Shown here in pieces: positions 7,419-16,572 of a DNA stretch of 53,313 bases (position 1 is the first letter of the stretch; each line of letters starts with the position of its first letter). The DNA lies in NCBI GenBank assembly GCA_017536695.1, contig JAFXGX010000070.1, positions 1 through 53,313 of the forward strand. The letters are read 5' to 3'. This DNA is from Bacteroidaceae bacterium. Its GTDB lineage: Bacteria > Bacteroidota > Bacteroidia > Bacteroidales > Bacteroidaceae. Below the pieces are notes generated by a model that made no database searches, was not told where the DNA came from, and saw nothing but the letters and a program-made list of their open reading frames with translations. Made by a program: the position numbers and the translations under genes.

Positions 7419-8690
7419 TCAATAACCCAAAGACTTCTGAAGCTTCTCAAGTTCCTCGAGCTTGTCGGTCATCTTGAGGTTGTAGTAGCAGTTTGTAAGG
7501 TTCATCAACCAAAGGTCGTGCTTGTCGGGAGCAACCTCGCGGAGCTTCTCGAGCAAAGGCAATGCCTTGTTGTAGTAACCGTCAAGAATCTTCTTGTCCT
7601 CGGCAATCTTCTTCTTGTCTGTAACCTTTGTTGAAGACTGGGCAGTGCTGTACTCCTGTGCCTTGATGAGGTAGCAACGGCCGAGGTTAGAAAGAGCGTT
7701 CTCGTAGTTAGGGTCAACATTCAGAGTCTTCTCGTACCACTCGATAGCTGTGTCGAAGTCCTCCTTCTGGTGTGCGATATAGCCCTTCAGGTAAACAAAG
7801 AGGGGATTTGAAGGGTCTGTAGCTATCAAATCATCGGCCAACTTGCCGAGTTCCTCGCTCTGGTTACGGCTGTCATAGTAGTGAATCAATGACTGGCTGT
7901 AGTAGAGGTCAGACGGGAACTTTGTGATACCCTCCTTACACATGTTCAACCATGTAGCGCTGTCGCCCTTCTCAAGATAAGCTGCTGCCTTGAAACGGTA
8001 AGCACTCTCAGCCATCTGTGGGTTCTGCATTGCAAGGTCAACGTGAGTGAGAACCATGTCATAGTTCTCGAGCTGCATACCGCAAAGAGACATGTTGTAA
8101 GCTGCAACAGGTACGTTTACTGTATCCTTTGGCATCATGCCTTCCTTGTAAAGCTTATCAGATGAATCGATGAACATCTTGAAGAGGTTGTAAGCCTTCT
8201 CATACTCCTCATTGCCGTAGTAGTAAGCACCTGCATTGTAGAACTGTGCAAACTGCTGAGCGTAAGTCATCTTGATGAAATCGCTGTACTTGGGCTTGAT
8301 GCGTCCCTTTGCATCGGGCATATTGTCATACTTCTCGCAGTTTGCGAGGTCTGTGCCAAGCTCATAAACATATGAGTACATCAATGGCTCATCAAATGCA
8401 GCGCCCTCGGCACGCTTGCGGTTCTCGTTGTCAATAACGGCCTTCTTTGCCGATGTGCTCACGAACCATACATATGCATCAGTGTTGACAAGCTCGTTGC
8501 TTGTTGCAGTCTTAAGGGCGTTTGCTGCAGCTACAGGATCCTGCTGAATCTTTGCCTCAGTATCCTGAACCATTGTCATGAGCGCCTTTCTCTGCTTCTT
8601 CTGCTCTTTGATCTGTTCCTTAGTCAATTCCTGACCTATAGCAAATGACCCCATGAGGACAAATGCTAATGATAATACTAATTTTTTCAT
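7419..8690 (-). CDS. Secreted tetratricopeptide-repeat protein
   Basis: A 423-aa exported TPR protein. The ATG at 8688-8690 begins an evident signal peptide (MKKLVLSLAFVLMGSFAIGQ), so the longer frame, which runs into gyrA, is rejected. Helical repeats with TPR signatures are spread through the protein, for example AYYYGNEEYEKAYNLF, and FDTAIEWYEKTLNVDPNYENALSNLG near the C-terminus. TPR arrays mediate protein-protein contacts; no enzymatic motif is present. It starts 22 nt after the gyrA stop on the same strand and may be cotranscribed with gyrA. Localisation is predicted to be periplasmic or outer membrane-associated. Confidence 0.85.
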   Translation of the reverse strand: MKKLVLSLAFVLMGSFAIGQELTKEQIKEQKKQRKALMTMVQDTEAKIQQDPVAAANALKTATSNELVNTDAYVWFVSTSAKKAVIDNENRKRAEGAAFDEPLMYSYVYELGTDLANCEKYDNMPDAKGRIKPKYSDFIKMTYAQQFAQFYNAGAYYYGNEEYEKAYNLFKMFIDSSDKLYKEGMMPKDTVNVPVAAYNMSLCGMQLENYDMVLTHVDLAMQNPQMAESAYRFKAAAYLEKGDSATWLNMCKEGITKFPSDLYYSQSLIHYYDSRNQSEELGKLADDLIATDPSNPLFVYLKGYIAHQKEDFDTAIEWYEKTLNVDPNYENALSNLGRCYLIKAQEYSTAQSSTKVTDKKKIAEDKKILDGYYNKALPLLEKLREVAPDKHDLWLMNLTNCYYNLKMTDKLEELEKLQKSLGY

Positions 8691-8712
8691 ACTAAAAGGT
8701 TTAAGTTTATAT

Positions 8713-11229
8713 TCAGTTGTTGTTCTCTTCTGTTGTATTCTCTGTGCCTTCGGCGCCTTCAACAGGCTGCTCATCCTCAACGTCGCGGGTTACCTTGCAT
8801 ACCGAACCGATGCAGTCGTTCTTCTTGCCGAGGTTGATTACACGTACACCCTGTGTCGCACGGCCCTGAACTGGAATCTGGTCGACAGATGTGCGTATTG
8901 TAATACCGGACTTGTTGATAATCATGAGGTCGTTCTCATCATTCACGTCCATAATAGCAACAAGCTGACCGGTCTTCTCGGTTACCTGCAGGGTCTTCAC
9001 GCCCTTACATCCACGGCTTACGGTAGGATAGTCATCTGTTACAGAACGCTTGCCGTATCCCTGCTCAGAAAGTACAAGCAGGCTATGCTCAACGTCATCG
9101 TTCTTAGGCAGCACCACCATGCCTACTACCTCATCATCCTCGGCAATGTCCATACCCTTGACACCTGTCGCCGTACGGCCCATTGCGCGGACAGTGCTCT
9201 CGTTGAAGCGTACAGCCTTACCGCCACGGTTGGCAAGGATGATATCGCTGTCACCGTCTGTCAGGGCTACTGCAATCACACGGTCATCCTCGCGGATGGT
9301 AATGGCGATGATACCGTTGGTGCGCGGACGTGAGTACTGCTCGAGGCTTGTCTTCTTGATAATACCGTTCTTGGTACAGAAGACAATGTTGTGGCTCTCG
9401 ATGAAGTTCTTGTCGGCAAGAGTCTTCACGCGCACGAATGCATTGACTGCATCATCGGCGTCGATATTGAGCAGGTTCTGTATTGCACGTCCCTTTGAGT
9501 TCTTGTTGCCCTCGGGAATCTCATATACCTTGAGCCAATAGCACTTGCCACGCTGTGTAAAGAAGAGCATGGTATTGTGCATAGTAGCCGTGTAGATATA
9601 CTCTATGAAGTCACTGTCGCGTGTATCACTGCCCTTTGAGCCTACGCCACCACGGTTCTGGCTACGGTACTCGGTAAGAGGAGTACGCTTGATGTAACCC
9701 AGATGAGAGATTGTGATGACCATCTCATCATCGGCATAGAAGTCCTCGGGGTTGAAGTCGCTTGATGCGCTGTAGTCAATCTTGCAACGACGCTCATCGC
9801 CATACTTCTCCTTGATTTCAAACAGTTCATCCTTGATGACCTGCTTGCAAAGTTCCTCATCGGTAAGGATTGCGTTGTAGTACTCGATTTTGCGCATGAG
9901 TTCCTCATACTCGGCATGCAGCTTGTCCTGCTGTATGCCGGTAAGCTGTGCAAGACGCATCTCTACAATTGCTGCAGCCTGCACCTCGGTAAGAGAGAAT
10001 CGCTCTACAAGAGCGGCTCTTGCATCGGCAGGAGACTTGGCAGCCTTGATAAGACGTACTACCTCATCAATGTTGTCCGAAGCGATGATGAGACCCTCCA
10101 CAATGTGGGCACGCTCCTCGGCCTTGCGAAGCTCGTACTTTGTACGGCGGATTACAACATCGTGACGGTGCTCCACAAAACAGCCGATGCACTCCTTCAG
10201 TGAAAGGAGCTTCGGACGGCCACCGACAAGAGCGATACAGTTCACACTGAACGATGTCTGTAATGAGCTCATCTTGTATAGCTTGTTGAGGATGACGTTT
10301 GCGTTCGCATCACGCTTCACGTCAATGACAATGCGCATACCCGACTGGTCGGACTCATCATTGATATTTGAAATGCCATCAATCTTCTTCTCGTTTACCA
10401 TTGAAGCGATGTCCTTGATGAGCTCCTCCTTGTTTACATTGTAAGGGATTGCCGTCACGACAATCTTGTCGTGCTGTGCACCGGCCTCAATCTCGGCAAC
10501 GGCACGCATGATTACGCGGCCACGGCCTGTCTCATACGCATCGCGTACGCCGTTAAGGCCGAAGATATCGCATCCTGTAGGGAAGTCGGGAGCCTTCACG
10601 TACTCCATCAGGCCATCGGTATCGATATCGGGATTGTCGATATATGCAACGCATGCATCCAGCACCTCGTTCAGGTTGTGTGTCGGGATATTGGTAGCCA
10701 TACCCACCGCAATACCCGATGAACCGTTCACCAGGAGGTTGGGGATACGTGTCGGCATTACTGTAGGCTCGACAAACTCATCGTTGTAGTTCGGCTGGAA
10801 GTCAACTGTCTCCTTGTAGAGGTCCTGTGCAAGTTCCTCACCAATCTTGTGCAGACGTGCCTCGGTATAACGCATGGCAGCCGGAGAGTCACCGTCGATT
10901 GAACCGAAGTTACCCTGACCGTCAATGAGCGGATAGCGCATAACCCAGTCCTGTGCCATACGTACAAGTGCACCATACACCGATGAATCGCCATGAGGAT
11001 GGTATTTACCGAGTACATCACCGACCGTACGGGCCGATTTCTTGTATGGTTTGTCCGAAGTATTTCCAAGCTCCATCATACCATAGAGTATACGGCGATG
11101 AACGGGTTTCAATCCATCTCGAACATCAGGTAGAGCTCTCGCCACAATTACCGACATTGAGTAGTCAATATATGAAGAGCGCATCTCTTCCTCTACATTG
11201 ACTTTAATAATTCTGTCGTTCTCAATCAT
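8713..11229 (-). CDS. gyrA: DNA gyrase subunit A
   Basis: An 838-aa type IIA topoisomerase subunit that cuts and rejoins DNA and with GyrB introduces negative supercoils. The N-terminal breakage-reunion domain contains the catalytic Tyr121 in AMRYTEARL. The region corresponding to the quinolone-resistance-determining region reads [17 protein letters not shown] (77-93), with Ser82 and Ser83 and a Gly at 86, where E. coli GyrA has Asp87. The C-terminal beta-pinwheel includes a GyrA-box-like [10 protein letters not shown], which separates GyrA from ParC, and an acidic tail. A promoter is predicted at 11298-11329. The downstream TPR gene follows after 22 nt. Confidence 0.95.
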   Translation of the reverse strand: MIENDRIIKVNVEEEMRSSYIDYSMSVIVARALPDVRDGLKPVHRRILYGMMELGNTSDKPYKKSARTVGDVLGKYHPHGDSSVYGALVRMAQDWVMRYPLIDGQGNFGSIDGDSPAAMRYTEARLHKIGEELAQDLYKETVDFQPNYNDEFVEPTVMPTRIPNLLVNGSSGIAVGMATNIPTHNLNEVLDACVAYIDNPDIDTDGLMEYVKAPDFPTGCDIFGLNGVRDAYETGRGRVIMRAVAEIEAGAQHDKIVVTAIPYNVNKEELIKDIASMVNEKKIDGISNINDESDQSGMRIVIDVKRDANANVILNKLYKMSSLQTSFSVNCIALVGGRPKLLSLKECIGCFVEHRHDVVIRRTKYELRKAEERAHIVEGLIIASDNIDEVVRLIKAAKSPADARAALVERFSLTEVQAAAIVEMRLAQLTGIQQDKLHAEYEELMRKIEYYNAILTDEELCKQVIKDELFEIKEKYGDERRCKIDYSASSDFNPEDFYADDEMVITISHLGYIKRTPLTEYRSQNRGGVGSKGSDTRDSDFIEYIYTATMHNTMLFFTQRGKCYWLKVYEIPEGNKNSKGRAIQNLLNIDADDAVNAFVRVKTLADKNFIESHNIVFCTKNGIIKKTSLEQYSRPRTNGIIAITIREDDRVIAVALTDGDSDIILANRGGKAVRFNESTVRAMGRTATGVKGMDIAEDDEVVGMVVLPKNDDVEHSLLVLSEQGYGKRSVTDDYPTVSRGCKGVKTLQVTEKTGQLVAIMDVNDENDLMIINKSGITIRTSVDQIPVQGRATQGVRVINLGKKNDCIGSVCKVTRDVEDEQPVEGAEGTENTTEENNN

Positions 11230-11297
11230 CTTCTAAAAATAAATATTAATTGGTTTCTCAAAATTCTTCTTTATATACCTTATTATATAAAACATTG

Positions 11298-11329
11298 CTA
11301 AATTAATCAAAATTGCCGAAATGCGCAAA
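11298..11329 (-). promoter_or_regulatory. Promoter for gyrA
   Basis: Minus-strand TTTG (complement of 11326-11329), 20 nt, then TAATTTAG (complement of 11298-11305). The -7 differs from TAnnTTTG at one position. Confidence 0.6.
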
Positions 11330-11352
11330 CAAATTAAGTTTTATTAAGCTCC

Positions 11353-11413
11353 AGAAGCCGTTTAAACCGCTTTCTAAAGCAAAAAGCTCTGAAAAGCGGT
11401 TTAAACGGCTTCT
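11353..11413. terminator. Perfect 21-bp inverted repeat between the P5-like gene and gyrA
   Basis: Arms at 11353-11373 (AGAAGCCGTTTAAACCGCTTT) and 11393-11413 are exact complements with a 19-nt loop. It lies just after the stop of the P5-like gene, so a terminator is the simplest role. However, the T-run following it on the minus strand is weak. Confidence 0.6.
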
Positions 11414-11423
11414 ACGGACATCC

Positions 11424-11831
11424 TCAACCGAGCGATAGGTTCCACCCCTTCTCGACATCGGAGAGCAGTGCCGGTTTACCGTTCTCCATATGCGACATCG
11501 CCGCTACTATCTTCTGCATGCTGACCGGGTCATCCACATCAAGCCCTGCATCGGCGTCGATGCCTGTCTTTGAGGAGACAAACCCGACGTACGCATCGGT
11601 ATCGTTCTCGACAGGCGGAGCCCAGCGCGTTATCCACCGGCGCAGAGTCTTGAGTCCATGCCTGCGGTAATAGTTCCTGAGCGTTATGAACGCCGCGCGA
11701 TAACCCCATCCCGCATCGGTAAAAGAAAAGAACTCCTTGTCCCGCTGCACTGGCGAGAGCCCTTTCCATTGTGTACTGTTCCGCCGTATATTCAGCGGAT
11801 TGTTGTTTCTGAGACCTCTTGAGATTTTCAT
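11424..11831 (-). CDS. P5-like small protein (phage-related family)
   Basis: A 135-aa protein starting at the ATG 11829-11831 (the longer frame uses TTG). It has the pattern RGLRNNNPLNIRRN, then GLSPVQRDKEFFSFTDAGWGYRA and a long helical C-terminus. From memory this resembles a family annotated 'structural protein P5' that is shared by phages and Bacteroidetes chromosomes, and which is sometimes suspected of muralytic activity; no catalytic residue can be pointed to with certainty. No other phage genes are nearby, so it is either domesticated cargo or a cell-wall-related housekeeping gene. It is followed by the hairpin at 11353-11413. Confidence 0.6.
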   Translation of the reverse strand: MKISRGLRNNNPLNIRRNSTQWKGLSPVQRDKEFFSFTDAGWGYRAAFITLRNYYRRHGLKTLRRWITRWAPPVENDTDAYVGFVSSKTGIDADAGLDVDDPVSMQKIVAAMSHMENGKPALLSDVEKGWNLSLG

Positions 11832-12026
11832 TTTTTGCTGCAAAATTAATTTCAGATAGAAATATCAGATTGCTGTGATGACATTTCTGCAAACAGCCAC
11901 AGATTACAGAATTCAAACAACTTCCAAGTTTACCACAATAAGATGCACCTGCTCTCAAATAAAAATCTTATCTTCGCAGAAGAAAAGAAAAACCACAGAA
12001 TTTGAATTTACAAAATTATATTTTAT

Positions 12027-12701
12027 ATGAGAGTTGACATTATTACCACCTTCCCGGAGATGATGGAGAGCTTTTTCAATTCATCAATAATGGGACGTGC
12101 TCAGCGTAATGGATATGCCGAAATTTGTTTACATAATTTACGTGATTATACAACTGACAAGCATCGTAAAACCGATGATTATCCATTTGGTGGCTGCGCC
12201 GGGCTCGTGATGAAAATTGAGCCGATTGACAACTGTATAAAGCACCTTAAGGCCCAGCGCGAGTACGACGAGGTCATTTATACCACCCCAGACGGGCAGG
12301 TTTTTGACCAACCGATGGCGAATTCGCTCTCAATGAAGCAGAATCTCATATTTTTGTGCGGCCACTACAAGGGAATTGACCACCGTATTCGTGAACACTT
12401 GATTACCAAAGAAATAAGCATTGGAGACTATGTGCTGACGGGTGGCGAATTGGCTGTTGAAGTTATTTGCGATGCTGTCATTCGCCTAATTCCGGGTGTA
12501 ATTTCAGATGAAACATCAGCCCTGAGCGACTCTTTTCAGGACAATTTGCTCGCTCCACCTGTATATACGCGCCCGGCAGAGTATAACGGATGGAAAGTAC
12601 CCGATATCCTGCTCTCGGGGCATGAGGCAAAGATACGCCAATGGGAGTTTGAGCAATCGCTTGAGCGCACAAAGCTTTTGCGTCCCGACCTTTTGAAGTA
12701 A
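12027..12701 (+). CDS. trmD: tRNA (guanine37-N1)-methyltransferase
   Basis: A 224-aa SPOUT-family methyltransferase that makes m1G37 in tRNAs reading CNN codons, preventing +1 frameshifts. The N-terminus [20 protein letters not shown] is diagnostic. The trefoil-knot SAM site is seen as [12 protein letters not shown] and [14 protein letters not shown], and the C-terminal domain includes [12 protein letters not shown] and LLSGHEAKI. Length matches TrmD. It is not in the usual rpsP-rimM-trmD-rplS operon here. A TATCTTCG -7 element lies at 11969-11976. A shared terminator separates it from pyrD. Confidence 0.95.
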   Translation: MRVDIITTFPEMMESFFNSSIMGRAQRNGYAEICLHNLRDYTTDKHRKTDDYPFGGCAGLVMKIEPIDNCIKHLKAQREYDEVIYTTPDGQVFDQPMANSLSMKQNLIFLCGHYKGIDHRIREHLITKEISIGDYVLTGGELAVEVICDAVIRLIPGVISDETSALSDSFQDNLLAPPVYTRPAEYNGWKVPDILLSGHEAKIRQWEFEQSLERTKLLRPDLLK

Positions 12702-12781
12702 AATAATTTTTATTTACACATTACATTTGTATATACAAAAGTATAACACTTAAACAAGCACTGATACAAAAGTAATTATAT

Positions 12782-12813
12782 AAAAACAGGAGTCCTCATG
12801 GACTCCTGTTTTT
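12782..12813. terminator. Bidirectional terminator between trmD and pyrD
   Basis: AAAAACAGGAGTCC, loop TCAT, and the exact complement GGACTCCTGTTTTT: a 14-bp stem with A- and T-runs serving both convergent genes. Confidence 0.92.
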
Positions 12814-12854
12814 ATATTCACTCAGCAATGAGTTCCTGATTCCGTTTGCCGGCT

Positions 12855-13766
12855 TTATACCTCGAGTGCACCAATCAGTTCATCGATAGAGCTCATCTTG
12901 TGGCGCACAAGATAACCCTGGATATAATCAACAATTTCGCCAGTTACCGCAGGATTCATGAAATTGGCTGTACCCACCTCTATTGCACTTGCACCGGCAA
13001 GCAGGAACTCAATGGCATCGGCACCGGTCGTGATACCGCCGATACCCACTACAGGGATTTTGACAGCCTTGGCAACCTGCCATACCATACGCAGAGCGAT
13101 AGGCTTGACAGCAGGACCGCTCATGCCTCCGGTGATTGTAGAGAGCACAGGACGGCGTTTCTCAGAATCAATGGCCATGCCAAGCAGAGTGTTGATAAGC
13201 GACACACTGTCAGCGCCAGCACCCTCAACGGCGCGCGCAATCTCTGTAATATCCGTCACATTGGGCGAGAGCTTTACGATAAGGGTCTTCGGATAGGCCT
13301 TGCGCACAGCAGAGACAACCTCAGCCGCCGACGCAGCCTGCACGCCGAAAGCCATACCTCCCTGTTTTACGTTAGGGCAAGAGATATTCAACTCAATGGC
13401 AGGAATCTTTTCGAGTGCAGCCACCTTCTCGGCACATGCCACATAATCCTCAATACATGCTCCCGATACATTAACGATAACATTCGTGTCAAGGTCCTTG
13501 AGTTGGGGATATATGTTCTGGGCAAAATAGTCAACACCTTTGTTCTGCAACCCCACAGCATTGAGCATTCCCATAGGGGTCTCGGCGCTACGCGGATAGG
13601 CATTGCCCTCGCGATGGTTAAGGGTCGTGCCTTTTACTATAAAGCCACCCAACTTGTTCAAGTCAACGAAATCGGCGAACTCAAGTCCGTAGCCGAATGT
13701 TCCCGATGCAGTCATGACCGGATTCTTCAGTTCAAGACCGCCTATTTTTACATCTGTCTTTACCAT
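12855..13766 (-). CDS. pyrD: Dihydroorotate dehydrogenase 1B, catalytic subunit
   Basis: A 303-aa FMN-binding TIM-barrel enzyme that oxidises dihydroorotate to orotate in pyrimidine synthesis. Class 1B is shown by the pairing with pyrK and by the active-site cysteine in [15 protein letters not shown] (class 2 enzymes use Ser). Other landmarks are TASGTFGYG, the [11 protein letters not shown] loop, [20 protein letters not shown] and [21 protein letters not shown] at the FMN-phosphate site. The gene overlaps pyrK by 7 nt and is translated from the same message. Electrons pass through PyrK to NAD+. Confidence 0.95.
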   Translation of the reverse strand: MVKTDVKIGGLELKNPVMTASGTFGYGLEFADFVDLNKLGGFIVKGTTLNHREGNAYPRSAETPMGMLNAVGLQNKGVDYFAQNIYPQLKDLDTNVIVNVSGACIEDYVACAEKVAALEKIPAIELNISCPNVKQGGMAFGVQAASAAEVVSAVRKAYPKTLIVKLSPNVTDITEIARAVEGAGADSVSLINTLLGMAIDSEKRRPVLSTITGGMSGPAVKPIALRMVWQVAKAVKIPVVGIGGITTGADAIEFLLAGASAIEVGTANFMNPAVTGEIVDYIQGYLVRHKMSSIDELIGALEV

Positions 13767-14527
13767 TTCAGTTCATCTATTGAAAATACCGGACCGTCTG
13801 TACACACACACTTATGCCCCTCCTTGGTATCCTCCACACAGCAGAGGCATGCACCAAGGCCACAGGCCATCTTGTTCTCGAGCGAGACCTCGCAGCTGAT
13901 GCCGTTCTCACGCGCATATTTGGCGACAGAGAGCATCATCGGCTTAGGACCGCACGTATATATATGGTCGAACTTCTCGCCAAGAACTGAGTGATTTGTA
14001 ACATACCCCTTCTCGCCCAATGTTGCATCCTCGGTTGTGTACTCGACACGACCCAAAGCCTCATATGCCTCGCGCAGATAGAGGTCCTTCGCCGAACGGG
14101 CTCCGATGAGAATTGTGAAGTCACAGCCACGCGCCTTAAGCTCCTGGGCAAGGTAGTAGAGAGGAGCCGAACCCACACCGCCGCCGACAAGCAGATAACG
14201 CTTGCCTGCACCCTCGGGCAAAGTAAAACCGTTTCCGAGAGGCATAAGGGTATTGACCTTGTCGCCCACATTCAACGAGCCTAACCAACGAGTACCGTCA
14301 CCGACAAGCTGCACAAGGAAACCGACCTCATTCTTCTCTGCATCGAAACTGTGCACCGAAATAGGACGGCGCAACAATACGCTTGGAGTGCCGTCAATGC
14401 GCAACTCCGCGAACTGCCCCGGGAATGTCTCGGGAAGAGGAGCGTCACAGCCCATGAGCAGCAAAACACAGTTTGCATTGACCTGCTTCACCTCTTTTAT
14501 TGTCAAATCGACAAGAACTTTTTTCAT
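13760..14527 (-). CDS. pyrK: Dihydroorotate dehydrogenase 1B, electron-transfer subunit
   Basis: A 255-aa FAD and [2Fe-2S] reductase subunit that carries electrons from PyrD to NAD+. An FAD-binding beta-barrel (about 1-100, with RRPISVH) precedes an NAD-binding domain ([23 protein letters not shown]). A C-terminal iron-sulfur segment [19 protein letters not shown] supplies the cluster ligands. It is the first gene of the pyrK-pyrD operon. A minus-strand TATCTTCG -7 element lies at 14565-14572. Confidence 0.93.
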   Translation of the reverse strand: MKKVLVDLTIKEVKQVNANCVLLLMGCDAPLPETFPGQFAELRIDGTPSVLLRRPISVHSFDAEKNEVGFLVQLVGDGTRWLGSLNVGDKVNTLMPLGNGFTLPEGAGKRYLLVGGGVGSAPLYYLAQELKARGCDFTILIGARSAKDLYLREAYEALGRVEYTTEDATLGEKGYVTNHSVLGEKFDHIYTCGPKPMMLSVAKYARENGISCEVSLENKMACGLGACLCCVEDTKEGHKCVCTDGPVFSIDELKW

Positions 14528-14704
14528 ATGATTATCCTATTGGGTTAATATCTTTCACTATTTGCGAAGATACAACTTTTATTCACAGAATGTTTAATTT
14601 TAAGATAAAATGTTGCCTTGTTTGTCACATAAACGTGCAAGCAAAAAGTAGAGGGGATAATATAAATACCTACAGGACAGCAAACATATATAAGTATAAA
14701 AGAC

Positions 14705-14735
14705 AAGGATGCACCGAGTGAAAGTGCATCCTTTA
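14705..14735. terminator. Hairpin terminator downstream of the XRE gene
   Basis: AAGGATGCAC and GTGCATCCTT form a 10-bp stem with a 9-nt loop. On the minus strand it is followed by a T-rich stretch. Confidence 0.75.
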
Positions 14736-14785
14736 TTCAGCTGTGCAGTTTGTCCAAAGCTACAATAAAGCAAAGGCATCCCCGC

Positions 14786-15298
14786 TTATTTCTCAGGCAA
14801 TAAAGTCTCGTATGTGCCGTCGGTGTAGAATATACGTATCTCCTTGATCCTGCGCTCAGACACAGCCTGCTGGCGAGGCTTCTGCACTACAGGCTTACGC
14901 TGACGCTCGGCACTCCTTGAACTTTGCAGCTGCCTTGCAGGCTGCTCCTGCTGCTCTTGTTCCTGCCGCTCTACCTGAACCCGTCGGGGTGAAGCAACGG
15001 AAAGTTCCGGTACCTTTTCGGTCAAAGGTTGCGAGAACAGTGTATTTTCGGCCTCTGCAGCATCGCCGGCAGCAAAATCCAAAGCTACAGGCTCTTCACC
15101 TTTACCGGTCATGAGCCATCCTAAATCAAGTTCGGGAAAAGCCTCATATATTTTCTGCAATACCTCAAGACTGGGCTTATTACGGCCACTTATTATATGA
15201 GACACCGATGCGCGCTGTATTCCCGTACGGTCGGCCAACTGTGACGGAGTAAGCCTGTAGCACTTCATCAGCAATTCAATTCTTTCTCTTTCGTTCAT
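14786..15298 (-). CDS. XRE-family DNA-binding protein with low-complexity linker
   Basis: A 170-aa predicted transcriptional regulator. Residues about 5-60 form a lambda-repressor-like helix-turn-helix (LTPSQLADRTGIQRASVSHIISGRNKPS), with a LGWLMTGKGE segment common to phage-like and Bacteroidetes XRE proteins. A Gln/Glu/Arg-rich linker (about 105-150) joins it to a short C-terminal strand pair (EIRIFYTDGTYETLLPEK). Targets and ligand are unknown. It borders a 1.27-kb stretch with no convincing protein gene, where a candidate small RNA lies. Confidence 0.85.
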   Translation of the reverse strand: MNERERIELLMKCYRLTPSQLADRTGIQRASVSHIISGRNKPSLEVLQKIYEAFPELDLGWLMTGKGEEPVALDFAAGDAAEAENTLFSQPLTEKVPELSVASPRRVQVERQEQEQQEQPARQLQSSRSAERQRKPVVQKPRQQAVSERRIKEIRIFYTDGTYETLLPEK

Positions 15299-16444
15299 CG
15301 TTTATGCAGTTTTTCAAATATACAAATGTCATCACTATACTTTCCACAAAGATAAAAACTATTTTTCAAACAAGCAAACACAAAAAGACACAACAACAAT
15401 CTACTGAATTTACATTTATAAAACCAATGAATCATTTTACAAAAAGACAAAGACCCTCACCCGCAAGTCTACAGATTCACGCCAAAAACAGTACAGAATT
15501 GCAGCCCAGGAAACACCATTAGGCTATAATTTACATTATTTTTTTAAGATACCCGATTGATATACCTAACAATACGATTAAAAATATCGCAAAATATGCA
15601 AGAATTGACTTCCCGGCATCAAATAGTGGGCAAAATACTAAACAATCACTTTAACAAATACAAAACTAATATTGATATACAATAACTTAAACACATAAAA
15701 TACAATGTGCATATTTTTTGTATATTAGTATTCACACGGTTGACAACCTATTGTTGATAACTAAAACAGGATGTTTGACAAAAAGGTAGAAATGGCGGCC
15801 GCACCACCCGATTACATTTGTATTGCCCAACAATTACACAATACTTGTATTCGTTAATTCACATTTGAAACAACAATAACACTTGCCAAGACGACGCGCT
15901 AATTTATATTTGTAAAACACTAAAAGATGAATAAAAATAAAAAAACACCCTTTATCTATAGAATTTGCAGTTGAAATTTACGATTGTTTCAAAAATCCCA
16001 AGCAATACAGGGATTGAAGACATTTTTTTGAATCTCAAAGGGTTAAAATACACTTACCACATTGTAATTCAGCAAGTTATAGCATATTTTCAATGCGCAA
16101 ACTATTCGTAAAAGAGAAAAACAGCCACTATTTCATAAAAAGGTGCAAAAAAACGACTACAATAGAAGAAACAATGCTCTTATCTTTAGGCCACGCGAAA
16201 ATATCCTGAGATTCCCGCGCGCACAGCACAAACACTTTATACCAGCCACCATCCAATTTCGCTAGAGAGATAAAGGCCACACACCGGGCAGCCCCATCAA
16301 AATCCAGAAAAGAATGCACATGACACTTTTGAATAGAAGCAAACTCCTGGAGAATCGCAAGAACAAGGATGATGCGGCTGCAAGAGAATCCTTCTCTTAT
16401 AAGCAAGAGAGCGAGACATTATTACTTCGGCACCACCATCAACA
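15299..16444. other. 1.1-kb AT-rich region without convincing protein genes
   Basis: Between the XRE gene and the M6 protease's terminator no frame shows recognisable domains. The region is rich in TTACATTTGTA-like motifs (near 15405, 15812, 15858 and 15905), several of which match TAnnTTTG. A promoter-terminator pair at 15883-16030 is listed separately. A 38-codon frame begins at about 16095, and minus-strand frames of 71-92 aa cover 16128-16512; none is supported. GC content rises after about 16190, which could mark a decayed gene. Confidence 0.5.
15883..16030 (+). ncRNA. Candidate small RNA with its own promoter and terminator
   Basis: A very good Bacteroidetes promoter (TTG at 15883-15885, 19 nt, TATATTTG at 15905-15912) would start a transcript near 15918. 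About 75 nt on, ATCCC (15995-15999) and GGGAT (16010-16014), extended by TTCAA/TTGAA, form a hairpin followed by seven T at 16023-16029. The predicted RNA is about 110 nt. It contains a 15-codon frame (15927-15974, MNKNKKTPFIYRICS) that could be a leader peptide or chance. Confidence 0.45.
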
Positions 16445-16473
16445 AAAAAAAGGCCGTGGCAAAAGCCACAGCC
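16444..16473 (-). terminator. Terminator of the M6 protease gene
   Basis: On the minus strand, GGCTGTGGC, loop TTTT, GCCACGGCC is followed by eight T. It lies about 100 nt past the stop codon. Confidence 0.8.
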
Positions 16474-16572
16474 TAAATTTAAAAATGCAATTATTTCCAT
16501 TGACGGCAACAACCGTCATTCACCATTGAAGGCACTTGTCAGGTTCACTTCAAGGACCTTCAAAGCACGGCC

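Noticed and set aside
12846-13994. 382-aa plus-strand open frame
   Set aside because: Antisense to pyrD and pyrK, which are certain; no recognisable motif.
16128-16512. 71-92-aa minus-strand frames beside the M6 protease
   Set aside because: No family resemblance and no promoter; a decayed gene is possible but not shown.
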